From Abyssibius sp040880065 (GTDB lineage: Bacteria; Pseudomonadota; Alphaproteobacteria; Rhodobacterales; Rhodobacteraceae), in NCBI GenBank assembly GCA_040880065.1, contig JBBDJE010000053.1:13896-77895 (forward strand): a stretch of DNA of 64,000 nt, read 5' to 3'. Shown here one piece after another: positions 8,467-17,330 of the stretch (position 1 is the stretch's first letter; each line of letters begins with the position of its first letter). Below the pieces are notes generated by a model that made no database searches, was not told where the DNA came from, and worked only from the letters and a program-made list of their open reading frames with translations. The translations under genes were made by a program, and so were the position numbers.

Positions 8467-10481
8467 GTCGCCTCCTGTCGTGTCCAAATTACCGCATCTG
8501 CCGCGACCGCGCCCTCGCCTTGGGCGCGCAGCATCAGCGGGTTCACTTCAATTTCCTCGATGCGAAGATCATTCAACAGCAGGTCTGCCATAGCCTGCAC
8601 CGCATCAAGGGCAGCTTCAATATCGGCAAGCGGGCGGCCACGATAGCCCTGCAACAGCGGGGCGAGCCGCAACCGGCCAAGTGCCGCGCCCATATCATCA
8701 CGCGTGCAGGGCAAGATAAGCGTTTGCGTATCGCCCAGCAGCTCGGCTGCCGTGCCGCCCATACCGAGGGTAAGCGTTGCGCCATATACTGCGTCGCGCC
8801 GCAGCCCGACGAGCAGCTCTGCCACGGCAGCTTCAACCATTTCCTCGACCAGAAACAACTGGCCCGGCATTTCGCGCGCAGCCCCGGCCAGTTGTGCATG
8901 CAAAAGGCCAAGCCTTACTGCACCCGCCTCGGATTTATGTGCGAGCCCCAAACCTTTCAGCGCCAATTGACCCCGTAACGCCGCGGCCGCGCCAAAGGCG
9001 CAATCGCGCACCACAATCCCTTGTGGGACCTTTACGCCCGCGCGCGCCAAAATCGCCTTGGCGCCCGCCTCATCTACCATACGCAGTGGCACGGCAGGTA
9101 ACGGTGCAACAGGGCGCCAGGCATCCGCACGTGCCTGCCGCCCGATCGCAGCACTTGCGGCAATTGCCTTAAGCGCCACGCCAAGCCCGAGCACAGGTGC
9201 AATCTGCGCTTTCATAAGCGCAGCCGCACGATCTTCCGTCAGGTTTTCAGGCAATGTCGCCACCACAATCGCCGGCAGGCCAGTGTCTTGCGCAGCCGCC
9301 ACCCATGCGTCTACCGCTGGCTCCCAGGCTTGAACCGAACACCGTGTGGCATGGGGGAAATCAATGACCAGCATCGCCGCATCATAGCCGCCCTTCATCA
9401 TGGCGGCATAGGTTGCCTGCATCCGCACAGCATCGCCCCAGATGAAGGTGTGATAGTCGAGCGGATTGGAAATGGTTGGCAAAGGCCCAAGAATGTCACG
9501 CAAAGCTAAGGCCGTTTCTGGCTGCGACAGATCAAGCGCCAGATCGCGCGCCAGATCTGCCACCAGCCCGGCCTCACCCCCGGAACAGGAGAGCGACGCC
9601 AGACGACACCCTGGCAACGGGCCGAACATATGCAGTAACTTGAGCGTTTCGAGCATGACATCAAGCTCGTCCACCTCGGCGACGCCGCAGGCCGCCAAAA
9701 AAGCAGAACTCGCAGCACCACCCCCGGCAAGCGAAGCCGTATGGCTCGCCGCCGCCGCCTGCGCCATGAGCGATTTACCGGATTTAACGGCAACAAGCGG
9801 CTTGCCAAGCGCCCGCGCACGCTTTGCCATTGCGCAAAACGCCGCCGCATCGCCAATGCCTTCAATATAAAAACCAATGGCGGTAACGCGCGGGTCGTCC
9901 AGCAACCCTTCGGCAATGGCCGCCAGGCCGGTTTGGGCGGCATTGCCCACGCAGGCAACATAAGCCACCGGCAGACCGCGCGCCTGCATGGTAAGGTTGA
10001 TCACGATGTTCGAGCTTTGAGAAATCAGCGCAATACCCCGCTCCACCCGCTGCCCGCCATGCTGGTCAGGCCAGAGCAGCGCACCGTCGAGATAGTTGAT
10101 GAACCCATAGCAATTCGGGCCCAAAAGCGGCATATCACCTGCTGCGGCCACAAGTTCAGCCTGCAATCCGGCATCGCCCGTTTCGGTAAAGCCCGAGGCA
10201 AAACAAATAACCCCGCCCGCGCCCATAGCGGCCAATTCAAGCACAATCTCAACGCTGGAATGGCGGTTTACGCCCAGAAACACTGCATCGGGCGCTTGGG
10301 GCAAATCGGACAAATTTCGGTAAGTTGCTACGCCGGCAATCACATCGCGCGCTGGATGCACTGGCCAGACCTCACCTGCAAAACCCATTTTGTTGCATTG
10401 CGTCACAACGTTTTCTGCCCAGCCACCACCGAAAATGGCTATATGGCGAGGGCGAAACAGGCGCGACAGATCCCGGCTCAT
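8463..10481 (-). CDS. NDP-forming acyl-CoA synthetase, probable carnitine/betaine-CoA ligase
   Basis: The product is 672 residues from ATG 10481, which has GGAG upstream. The frame stays open further upstream only because it reads through an intergenic repeat. Domain order is CoA-binding Rossmann (about 1-130), succinyl-CoA ligase-like (about 145-430) and ATP-grasp (about 440-672). H247 in SHTASLAG fits the phosphohistidine site of NDP-forming acyl-CoA synthetases. It overlaps caiD by 4 nt. E. coli uses an AMP-forming ligase (CaiC) and a CoA transferase (CaiB). Here an NDP-forming enzyme seems to take that place, which is inferred from context only. Confidence 0.78.
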   Translation of the reverse strand: MSRDLSRLFRPRHIAIFGGGWAENVVTQCNKMGFAGEVWPVHPARDVIAGVATYRNLSDLPQAPDAVFLGVNRHSSVEIVLELAAMGAGGVICFASGFTETGDAGLQAELVAAAGDMPLLGPNCYGFINYLDGALLWPDQHGGQRVERGIALISQSSNIVINLTMQARGLPVAYVACVGNAAQTGLAAIAEGLLDDPRVTAIGFYIEGIGDAAAFCAMAKRARALGKPLVAVKSGKSLMAQAAAASHTASLAGGGAASSAFLAACGVAEVDELDVMLETLKLLHMFGPLPGCRLASLSCSGGEAGLVADLARDLALDLSQPETALALRDILGPLPTISNPLDYHTFIWGDAVRMQATYAAMMKGGYDAAMLVIDFPHATRCSVQAWEPAVDAWVAAAQDTGLPAIVVATLPENLTEDRAAALMKAQIAPVLGLGVALKAIAASAAIGRQARADAWRPVAPLPAVPLRMVDEAGAKAILARAGVKVPQGIVVRDCAFGAAAALRGQLALKGLGLAHKSEAGAVRLGLLHAQLAGAAREMPGQLFLVEEMVEAAVAELLVGLRRDAVYGATLTLGMGGTAAELLGDTQTLILPCTRDDMGAALGRLRLAPLLQGYRGRPLADIEAALDAVQAMADLLLNDLRIEEIEVNPLMLRAQGEGAVAADAVIWTRQEAT

Positions 10482-10502
10482 CGCCAGACTCCGCGTGCCG
10501 CG

Positions 10503-10556
10503 CCGGGGGCTGTCTGCCCCCGGACCCCCGAGGATATTTTTGAACAAAAGATGGGG
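10503..10556 (-). repeat. Hairpin-tailed intergenic repeat, copy 1 (inverted)
   Basis: Read on the minus strand it starts with the core ATCTTTTGTTC...ATATCCTCGGGGG (10531-10556) and continues into a hairpin whose arms CCGGGGGC and GCCCCCGG span 10503-10523. Four other copies lie at 10671, 15377, 43857 and 48127. It sits just upstream of the synthetase start. Confidence 0.75.
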
Positions 10557-10670
10557 TAAGAAACACCCTGCCCCGACTTGCGGAACAGGGTGCCATCTCT
10601 CGTTGCGGTCATCGGCGTCCCCGCCTGTACCGCCCACCCAATCTGATGAATCATAGTTAACAATCCGTTA

Positions 10671-10736
10671 CATCTTTTGTTCATAAATATCCTCAGGGGG
10701 AGGCGGCCTTGGCCGCCGTGGGGGCAGACTGCCCCC
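10671..10736 (+). repeat. Hairpin-tailed intergenic repeat, copy 2
   Basis: The core CATCTTTTGTTCATAAATAT begins at 10671 and is followed by CCTCAGGGGG. Two GC hairpins follow: GGCGGCC-TT-GGCCGCC around 10703-10716, and GGGGGCAG/CTGCCCCC at 10720-10736. It faces copy 1, so the two inverted copies bracket about 115 bp containing a CACCCTG/CAGGGTG hairpin (10564-10592). Confidence 0.75.
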
Positions 10737-10745
10737 TCTGCGCTG

Positions 10746-11909
10746 TCAGCCGCCGCGTGCCCTCAGCCATTCGCGGCTGATGATATGCCGCTGGATTTCG
10801 CTGGTGCCCTCCCAGATCCGCTCGACCCGCGCATCGCGCCATATGCGCTCCAGTGGCAGGTCATCCATCAGGCCCATGCCGCCATGGATCTGGATAGCCT
10901 CGTCGGCAACCATGGCCAGCACTTCGGTTGCCTTGAGCTTGGCCATAGACATGTCAGCTTCCGTGACTATGCCCTGGTCAAACTTCCATGCGGCTTCGCG
11001 GGTCAGCAGTTCGGCGGCTTTGAGTTCCATGGCCATATCGGCCAGTTTGAAGGACACACCCTGAAATTTGCCGATTTTCTGGCCAAACTGTTCGCGCTCT
11101 GCGGCATAGTCAACCGCATGGCCAAGCGCGCGTTCGGCGCGGCCAAGGCAGGTAGCGGCCACTTGCAGCCGTGTCGCACCCAGCCATGTATTGGCAACCT
11201 CAAAACCCTTATGCACCGCGCCAAGCACTGCAGATTGCGGCAGGCGACAATTGTCAAATTCCAGTACGGCATTTGTATAGCCACGATGGCTGACATTGCG
11301 ATATCCGTCGCGAATTTCAAAGCCCGGTATGCCTTTGTCGACAAAAAAGGCGGTGATCAGCTTTTTGGGGCCGCGCGGGGTTTGTTCTTCTCCCGTTGCC
11401 ATGAAGACAATGGCAAAATCGGCAATATCGGCATGGCTGATAAAATGTTTGGTACCGTTCAGAATGAAGTCATCGCCATCAGCCCGCGCGCTCGCCTTCA
11501 TACCGCGCAAGTCCGAGCCTGCGCCGGGTTCGGTCATTGCCAGACAATCCCATTTTTCACCGCGGATACAGGGGAAAAGGTAGCGCTCGCGTTGTTCGGC
11601 TGTCCCGGCCAGCAAGATGTTTGACGGGCGGGCTACGCATGTCCAATGCAGCGCATAGTTCGCGCGACCCAACTCCTTTTCATAAAGCAGCCATGTTTGC
11701 GTATCGAGCCCGGCACCGCCAACATCCTCGGGCATGTTGGCCGCATAAAGCCCCGCTGCAATGGCCTTTTGCTGAATTTCGCGCACAAGATCCATGCGCA
11801 AATGACCGCTGCGTTCAACCTCTGCCTCATGCGGGTAGAGTTCGCGCTCCACGAAGGCGCGCGTGGTATCAACAATCATCTGCTGTTCTTCGTTCAGCCC
11901 GAAATCCAT
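10746..11909 (-). CDS. Acyl-CoA dehydrogenase, probable gamma-butyrobetainyl/crotonobetainyl-CoA type
   Basis: This is a full-length 387-residue FAD-dependent acyl-CoA dehydrogenase. AMTEPGAGSDLRG is the flavin-binding signature, REQFGQKIGKFQGVSFKLADM is split across the C-terminal helical domain, and the catalytic glutamate lies in WEGTSEIQRHI near the end. It would oxidise an acyl-CoA to the 2-enoyl-CoA with electrons going to ETF. It lies 15 nt after the carnitine dehydrogenase gene in the same direction. That position suggests gamma-butyrobetainyl-CoA oxidation to crotonobetainyl-CoA, upstream of CaiD. The substrate is inferred from neighbours, and a short-chain acyl-CoA is the alternative. 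Confidence 0.85.
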   Translation of the reverse strand: MDFGLNEEQQMIVDTTRAFVERELYPHEAEVERSGHLRMDLVREIQQKAIAAGLYAANMPEDVGGAGLDTQTWLLYEKELGRANYALHWTCVARPSNILLAGTAEQRERYLFPCIRGEKWDCLAMTEPGAGSDLRGMKASARADGDDFILNGTKHFISHADIADFAIVFMATGEEQTPRGPKKLITAFFVDKGIPGFEIRDGYRNVSHRGYTNAVLEFDNCRLPQSAVLGAVHKGFEVANTWLGATRLQVAATCLGRAERALGHAVDYAAEREQFGQKIGKFQGVSFKLADMAMELKAAELLTREAAWKFDQGIVTEADMSMAKLKATEVLAMVADEAIQIHGGMGLMDDLPLERIWRDARVERIWEGTSEIQRHIISREWLRARGG

Positions 11910-11924
11910 GATAACAACCTTATG

Positions 11925-13370
11925 TTACGGTTTTTGAGCAATGGCACGGCCAGCATTTTCGGGGCGCGGCAATTCTGAATGAGCCTTGGCAAAGCGCGCC
12001 AGTCTGGCAGCCACCTCGGGCAAGGGTTCGCATGTGGCGCGGGTCTTCAGGTTCACATGCAAGAGCAAATGCTCGCCTGTCGCCAAAAGCCGCTCACCCG
12101 CGTAAATACTGTGAAACAGGTGCAGCTTTTTGCCTGCCCCGGCCAGCACTTGCGTTTTTACCCGCACCTTGGCGCCTGCATGCACTTCGTCGATATGGCG
12201 GATATGGGTTTCGGCGGTGAAATAGCTGTTTCCACCGGCAATATAGTCCATATCTGCGCCGATGATTTCCATGAATCTGTCGGAGGCGGCAGCAAATACT
12301 TCCAGATAATGCGCCTCGTTCATATGGCCGTTATAGTCGGTCCAGCTTTGCGGCACCTGACGGTTTTGTGTCTCGACAAGGCCTGCTTGCGGCGCGGTCG
12401 CGCCCATGCGTTTGTCATGCGCGGCCAGCAGCGCGCCCGCGCCCCAATTGTTGCGTTTCAACGCGCGCATCATGCCGACAAGGTTGTCATCGCGAATGCG
12501 TTCGAGTTCGCGAATGGAATGCATGCCCGATTGTGCGTCGGACTGGCTGGCAAGCAGGTCAACCAACTCATCTGTCAATTCCGGCACATCCATCAGCTTG
12601 GTCCATGGCCAGGACAGGCAGGGGCCGAATTGCGCTATGAAATGCTTCATCCCCGCCTCGCCGCCCGCAATGCGATAGGTTTCAAACAGCCCCATCTGCC
12701 CCCAGCGCAACCCGAAGCCAAAGCGGATGGCGTCGTCGATCTCCTCGGTCGTGGCGATGCCGTCTTTGACCAGCCACAACGCCTCGCGCCACACGGCCTC
12801 AAGGAAACGGTCGGCAATATGGGCATCAATTTCCTTGCGCACCAATAGCGGCTTCATGCCAAGGCTTACCAAGGTTTCAACGCAGGTTTGGCGGATGGCG
12901 AGGTCAGCCGCGTCGCTGCCCACAACCTCGATCAGCGGCAGCAAATAAACCGGGTTGAACGGATGGCAAACGAATATCTGCCCCGGCCGCGCCGCGCCTT
13001 GCTGCAATTCGCTCGGCTTGAAGCCGGAGGTGGACGACCCGATCACCGCATCCGCCCGCGCATGCGCCTGAATTTCAGCAAAGACCTTGTGCTTGATGTC
13101 CAGCCGCTCGGGCACGCTTTCCTGCACCCAATCCGCGCCGCTGACCGCCTCGGCAATAGTTGCGGCAAAGCTCAGTTCGCCTTCGGCGGGCATGGCAACA
13201 TCGGCCAGTGCGGGCAGGCTGCGGCGGGCATTTTCCAGCACCTCGCCCACCTTGCGCGCGGCTTGCGGGTCGGGGTCGGAAATCCGCACATCCCAGCCGT
13301 TCAGCAAAAAGCGCGCCGCCCAGCCGCCGCCAATAACACCGCCGCCAATGATTGCTGCTGTCTTTGTCAT
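11925..13370 (-). CDS. lcdH: L-carnitine 3-dehydrogenase fused to a hotdog thioesterase
   Basis: The 481 residues hold two domains. Residues 1 to about 315 form a 3-hydroxyacyl-CoA dehydrogenase-type unit with an NAD site (IIGGGVIGGGWAARF, 7-21) and the catalytic H136 in CHPFNP. Residues about 335-465 form a thioesterase-like domain with WTDYNGHMNEAHY (343-355). This layout matches rhizobial carnitine dehydrogenases, where the C-terminal part has been linked to betainyl-CoA hydrolysis. The enzyme oxidises L-carnitine to 3-dehydrocarnitine with NAD+. It is 43 nt downstream of the BKACE gene, consistent with one operon. Confidence 0.85.
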   Translation of the reverse strand: MTKTAAIIGGGVIGGGWAARFLLNGWDVRISDPDPQAARKVGEVLENARRSLPALADVAMPAEGELSFAATIAEAVSGADWVQESVPERLDIKHKVFAEIQAHARADAVIGSSTSGFKPSELQQGAARPGQIFVCHPFNPVYLLPLIEVVGSDAADLAIRQTCVETLVSLGMKPLLVRKEIDAHIADRFLEAVWREALWLVKDGIATTEEIDDAIRFGFGLRWGQMGLFETYRIAGGEAGMKHFIAQFGPCLSWPWTKLMDVPELTDELVDLLASQSDAQSGMHSIRELERIRDDNLVGMMRALKRNNWGAGALLAAHDKRMGATAPQAGLVETQNRQVPQSWTDYNGHMNEAHYLEVFAAASDRFMEIIGADMDYIAGGNSYFTAETHIRHIDEVHAGAKVRVKTQVLAGAGKKLHLFHSIYAGERLLATGEHLLLHVNLKTRATCEPLPEVAARLARFAKAHSELPRPENAGRAIAQKP

Positions 13371-13413
13371 TTCTGCTCCTCTGATCTGTCAGACCGGTCG
13401 ATAAATCACATGC

Positions 13414-14322
13414 TTAGCGCGGCGCACGCTTGGTTAGGCCCAGCTTTTCGCGCACTGCTTCGGGGCCGATCACCCGCGCGCCCATCCGCTCGATAATACC
13501 GACCGCGTTCTTTACAAGCTGCGCATTGGTGGCGAGGTTGCCTTTGCCCAGCCACAGGTTATCCTCCAGCCCCACCCGCACATTGCCCCCCGCCATTACG
13601 GCGGCCGCAACATAGGGCATCTGATGGCGCCCAAGCGAAAAGGCGCTCCAGTTCCAGCCTTCGGGCACGTTGTTCACCATGGCCATAAAGGTGTTGAGAT
13701 CATCCGGCGCTCCCCAGGGCACGCCCATGCAAAGCTGCACAAGGGCGGGAAATTTCAGAATCCCCTCGGCCACCAACTGTTTGGCGAACCACAAATGCCC
13801 GGTGTCAAAGGTTTCAATCTCCGGCAATACGCCGCTATCGGTCATCATCTGGCCCATGGCGCGCAGCATGCCGGGGGTGTTGGTCATCACATAATCGGCT
13901 TCAGCGAAGTTCATCGTGCCGCAATCAAGCGTACAAATCTCGGGGCGGCAATCCAGCACATGCGCAACGCGCTCGGTTGCGCCGGCCATATCCGTGCCAG
14001 CCATAGTGGGCAGCGGCTGCTCGACATTGCCAAACACAATATCACCGCCCATGCCCGCCGTCAGGTTCAGCACGACATCGGTGTCGCTGTCGCGGATACG
14101 CTCGGTCACTTCGCGGAACATGGCGACATCGCGGCTCGGTTTACCGGTTTCCGGGTCGCGCACATGGCAATGCACGATCGCCGCGCCCGCCTTGGCCGCC
14201 GCAATCGCGCTTTCGGCGATTTGGCGCGGCGAGCGCGGCACATGCGGGCTGCGATTTTGGGTCGAACCCGAGCCGGTTACAGCGCAGGTGATGAAAACAT
14301 CGTGGTTCATGGTCAGTGGCAT
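13414..14322 (-). CDS. BKACE family, 3-dehydrocarnitine cleavage enzyme
   Basis: ATG 14322 is preceded by GGAGG at 6 nt spacing and gives 302 residues. An earlier in-frame start would add 15 non-conserved residues. Zinc ligands HCH (H51, H53) and the GLEDNL stretch (251-256) mark the beta-keto acid cleavage family. These enzymes condense acetyl-CoA with a beta-keto acid. With dehydrocarnitine the products are betainyl-CoA and acetoacetate. It is the first gene of the leftward cluster and divergent from the regulator, so it is probably the regulator's direct target. The assignment to dehydrocarnitine rests on the neighbouring carnitine dehydrogenase. Confidence 0.85.
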   Translation of the reverse strand: MPLTMNHDVFITCAVTGSGSTQNRSPHVPRSPRQIAESAIAAAKAGAAIVHCHVRDPETGKPSRDVAMFREVTERIRDSDTDVVLNLTAGMGGDIVFGNVEQPLPTMAGTDMAGATERVAHVLDCRPEICTLDCGTMNFAEADYVMTNTPGMLRAMGQMMTDSGVLPEIETFDTGHLWFAKQLVAEGILKFPALVQLCMGVPWGAPDDLNTFMAMVNNVPEGWNWSAFSLGRHQMPYVAAAVMAGGNVRVGLEDNLWLGKGNLATNAQLVKNAVGIIERMGARVIGPEAVREKLGLTKRAPR

Positions 14323-14341
14323 AGAAATCCTCCGGTTCTTG

Positions 14342-14367
14342 TTGCGAGTATCGCGGTCTTGCGGCAA
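14342..14367. promoter_or_regulatory. Candidate operator between BKACE gene and its regulator
   Basis: The 74-nt divergent spacer holds TTGCG at 14342 and a short palindrome TTGC-G-GCAA at 14359-14367. AT-rich DNA (AATTAATTTATCTTTTA) follows towards the regulator start. A GlxA/CdhR-type regulator would be expected to bind here. The exact site is a guess from symmetry. Confidence 0.3.
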
Positions 14368-14396
14368 ATTAATTTATCTTTTACGCAGTATAATTG

Positions 14397-15374
14397 ATGA
14401 AACACGCAAATATGATCTTTCAACCCAGCACAAAGCCGCTTCAGGTCGGCCTGCTTGTGCTGCCCGAAAGCTCGATGATGTCGCTGGCCAGCACGCTGGA
14501 CCCGATGCGCGCTGCCAATCGCTTTGCCCGTCGGCCCCTGTTCTCATGGTCCATTGTCACCCCCAATGGCACGCCCGCCACGCTTACCTGCGGGTTGGAT
14601 GTGGCCAGCGCGGGCAAGCTTGCAACGCTGGGCGCAGTAGATCTGCTGATCGTGATATCGGGCTTCAACCAATCGCTGCACGCCACACCAACCCTGCTGC
14701 ACCAGCTCCGGCGCATGGCACCACGCCTGTCCTGCCTTGGAGGGGTCGAAGCCGGGGCGTGGGTGCTGGCCCGCGCCGGGCTGCTGGCCGGCCAGCGCGC
14801 CACCACCCATTGGGAAGACCTTGAAGATTTCGCCGCCGCGCATCCCGAAATCGACGTTCGGGCCGACCGTTTTGTCATCACCCCGAACCGCATCACGGCC
14901 GGGGGTGCTGCCCCCGCCATGGATATGATGCTGGAGCTGATCCGCGCCCGGCACGGTTCAACATTGGCGTTACATGTGGCGGGCGTGTTTGTCTATGAAT
15001 CCACTGCCGATGGCTCTGATCGCCAGCCCCTGATGGCGCGGGCCCGGCTTGAACGCCGCGACCCATTGGTCGCCCGCGCGCTTGACCTTATGGAATCAGC
15101 ACTGGATGACCCGCTGCCGATCAACCGCATCTGCCAGCAGCTAGGCGTCTCGCGCCGCGCCCTTGAAACCCGCTTCCTGCGCGCGCTCAACATGGCCCCC
15201 GGTTCCACCTATCGCGGGCTGCGCCTTGAAAGCGCCGCGCGCCTGGTGCGCGATACCGCCCATCCCATACAGGACATCGCCCTGCGCTGCGGCTTCTCCA
15301 GCCCCGCGGTTTTCAACCACGCCTTCCGCGCCCGCTTTACCCAAAGCCCAAGGCAAATGCGCGCGCGCGCCTGA
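14397..15374 (+). CDS. GlxA/CdhR-type AraC family regulator of the carnitine cluster
   Basis: From ATG 14397 the product has 325 residues. An in-frame TTG three bases earlier is possible. The N-terminal half (about 17-195) is a DJ-1/PfpI-like ligand domain (QVGLLVLPESSMMSLAS, VEAGAWVLARAGLL, TTHWEDLEDF). The C-terminal 95 residues are two AraC-type helix-turn-helix units (INRICQQLGVSRRALETRF and IQDIALRCGFSSPAVFNHAF). This architecture is that of CdhR, the carnitine-responsive activator of carnitine dehydrogenase genes. It diverges from the BKACE gene across 74 nt, which supports control of the leftward operon. Confidence 0.82.
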   Translation: MKHANMIFQPSTKPLQVGLLVLPESSMMSLASTLDPMRAANRFARRPLFSWSIVTPNGTPATLTCGLDVASAGKLATLGAVDLLIVISGFNQSLHATPTLLHQLRRMAPRLSCLGGVEAGAWVLARAGLLAGQRATTHWEDLEDFAAAHPEIDVRADRFVITPNRITAGGAAPAMDMMLELIRARHGSTLALHVAGVFVYESTADGSDRQPLMARARLERRDPLVARALDLMESALDDPLPINRICQQLGVSRRALETRFLRALNMAPGSTYRGLRLESAARLVRDTAHPIQDIALRCGFSSPAVFNHAFRARFTQSPRQMRARA

Positions 15375-15376
15375 AT

Positions 15377-15429
15377 CCCATCTTTTGTTCCTAAATATCC
15401 TCGGGGGTCCGGGGGCAGACAGCCCCCGG
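15377..15429 (+). repeat. Hairpin-tailed intergenic repeat, copy 3
   Basis: The core CCCATCTTTTGTTC begins at 15377 and runs to the CCTCGGGGG at 15407. Its hairpin, arms CCGGGGGC and GCCCCCGG, lies at 15409-15429. It fills the space between two convergent genes (stops at 15374 and 15447), so it may serve as a bidirectional 3' end. Confidence 0.75.
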
Positions 15430-15446
15430 CGCGACAGCAGCCAGCG

Positions 15447-16265
15447 CTACACCTTCCAATTCTCCATCACTGCGAACGCCTCTTCGCCTGTTTCCACAAA
15501 ACGGAAAAGATTGATGTCATCGGCGTTGATCGTACCCGCATCGGCCAGCGCATCCCAGTTGATGATTTTCTGCCAAAATTCTTTTCCAAACAGCAAAATC
15601 GGCAGCGACTCCATGCGACCGGTTTGCACCAGTGTCAGGGTTTCAAACAGCTCATCCAGCGTGCCAAAACCGCCGGGAAACACCGCGATTGCTTTGGCGC
15701 GCATCAGGAAATGCATTTTACGAATGGCAAAATAGTGAAAGTTGAAACACAACTCGGGCGAGGCATATTTGTTTGGTGCCTGCTCATGCGGCAGCACGAT
15801 ATTGAGCGAGATTGAAACACCCCCCGCATCTACCGCGCCACGATTGCCCGCCTCCATCACGCCCGGCCCGCCACCTGTGCAAACAACGGTTTCGCGCCCG
15901 TAGGATTTGAGCGACTTTTCCGTGCAGAGCCGCGCAAAATTGCGTGCTGCATCGTAGTATTTTGACAGATCGGCCAGCGTTTTCGTGCGCGCCGTGTCTT
16001 TATGGTCGGGGTCGGGAATGCGAGCGCCGCCAAACAGCACAACGGTCGAGGTGATACCGCGTTCGGCCATCACCATTTCGGGTTTGAGCAGTTCCAGTTG
16101 CAAGCGCACGGGGCGCAACTCGTCGCGGCACAAAAAATCGTTATCGGCAAAGGCCAGTCGATAGGCGGGCGCACGGGTTTGTGGCGTGTCCGGCACCTTC
16201 TTTTGCGTGGCAACATCCTCGCCCGCATCGGGAAACCGTTCCTGCTTCCATCGAATTTCTGTCAT
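15447..16265 (-). CDS. LOG family Rossmann protein (TIGR00730-type)
   Basis: Starting at ATG 16265, with AAAGGAC upstream, gives 272 residues. Signature motifs are GGGPGVMEAGNRGA, binding nucleotide phosphate, and PGGFGTLDELFE, holding the catalytic glutamate. Related proteins cut the N-glycosidic bond of nucleoside 5'-monophosphates (LONELY GUY-type phosphoribohydrolase). Older annotations call them lysine decarboxylases. The roughly 90-residue N-terminal extension before FGGARIPD is typical of the longer proteobacterial branch. It stands alone, divergent from the dehydratase gene. Confidence 0.85.
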   Translation of the reverse strand: MTEIRWKQERFPDAGEDVATQKKVPDTPQTRAPAYRLAFADNDFLCRDELRPVRLQLELLKPEMVMAERGITSTVVLFGGARIPDPDHKDTARTKTLADLSKYYDAARNFARLCTEKSLKSYGRETVVCTGGGPGVMEAGNRGAVDAGGVSISLNIVLPHEQAPNKYASPELCFNFHYFAIRKMHFLMRAKAIAVFPGGFGTLDELFETLTLVQTGRMESLPILLFGKEFWQKIINWDALADAGTINADDINLFRFVETGEEAFAVMENWKV

Positions 16266-16340
16266 ACCGCGTCCTTTCAACTGGTGCTTTGAAACCATTC
16301 CTATAGTCTGCCGCGCAGCAATGCCAGCAAGGGGGTTGAA

Positions 16341-17273
16341 TTGGTACATCACAATGAAATTATCGCCGCGGCGACACGCATCGCCCCCTATATCCGGCGC
16401 ACGCCTGTGGCTGTGCTTGACGGATTAGGGCTTGATTACCCGATAGAGGTAAAGCTCGAACACATGCAGCATACCGGCAGTTTCAAGGCGCGCGGGGCCT
16501 TCAACACGCTCTTGTCGCAGCCCGTGCCAGCGGCAGGCATTGTTGCGGCTTCGGGCGGTAACCACGGGGCGGCTGTGGCCTATGCCGCCACCACGCTCGG
16601 CCATAAGGCGCATATTTTTGTGCCGGAATTTGCCGGTAAATCCAAAATCGACCTCATCCGCAGCACCGGTGCAAACCTGACCGTTTTACCCGGCACCTAT
16701 GCCGAAGCACTTGCCGCGGCTAAAGCGCATGAAGCGGCGACAGGTGCCATGCAAATCCACGCCTATGATGCGCCCGGCACCGTGGCTGGCCAAGGCACTG
16801 CCATGGCAGAGTGGGAGGATCAGGCGCTTGAGGCCGATACCGTATTGATCGCCGTTGGCGGTGGCGGGCTGATTGGCGGTGCAATGGCATGGCTTGGCGG
16901 GCGGCGCAAGCTTGTCGCGGTTGAGCCCCGTCTCGCCCCCACCCTGCACATGGCACTCGCCAACGGGCCGGACAGCATGGTCGATGTTTCGGGCATTGCA
17001 GCCAATGCGCTCGGGGCCAGACACATCGGCCGTATCTGTTATGATTTGGCCACCGCCCTGAATATCACGTCGGTGCTGGTCGAAGATGAGGCCATTTCAA
17101 AAGCCCAAAACCTTCTTTGGCAGCGGGCGCGGATACTGGTGGAACCGGCGGGTGCTGCGGCATTGGCGGCGCTGGTTTCAGGTGCCTACACGCCCGCACC
17201 CGGTGAAAAAGTCGCCGTATTGCTATGTGGCGGCAATATCGCGCCGGATCCGCTGGCCAGCGCGTCGCATTGA
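16341..17273 (+). CDS. PLP-dependent threonine/serine dehydratase-like enzyme
   Basis: No ATG fits the frame near the start, and TTG 16341 with GGGGG five bases upstream gives a 310-residue product beginning as expected for the family (NEIIAAATRIAPYIRRTPV). The PLP lysine is in GSFKARGAFN. The cofactor loops ASGGNHG and GGGGLIGG and the C-terminal LLCGGNIAPDPL are present. There is no ACT regulatory domain, so this is a short catabolic-type enzyme (threonine/serine dehydratase or hydroxy-aspartate dehydratase) rather than biosynthetic IlvA. It stands 57 nt before dapD on the same strand. Confidence 0.85.
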   Translation: MVHHNEIIAAATRIAPYIRRTPVAVLDGLGLDYPIEVKLEHMQHTGSFKARGAFNTLLSQPVPAAGIVAASGGNHGAAVAYAATTLGHKAHIFVPEFAGKSKIDLIRSTGANLTVLPGTYAEALAAAKAHEAATGAMQIHAYDAPGTVAGQGTAMAEWEDQALEADTVLIAVGGGGLIGGAMAWLGGRRKLVAVEPRLAPTLHMALANGPDSMVDVSGIAANALGARHIGRICYDLATALNITSVLVEDEAISKAQNLLWQRARILVEPAGAAALAALVSGAYTPAPGEKVAVLLCGGNIAPDPLASASH

Positions 17274-17330
17274 ACCCTCCGCGCCTAGCCGTTATAGCGC
17301 ATTTGAAGCCAAACATCGCAGGAGCACCCC

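Noticed and set aside
10482..10637. N-terminal extension of the NDP-forming ligase.
   Set aside because: The extra residues come from reading through an intergenic repeat that occurs at four other places.
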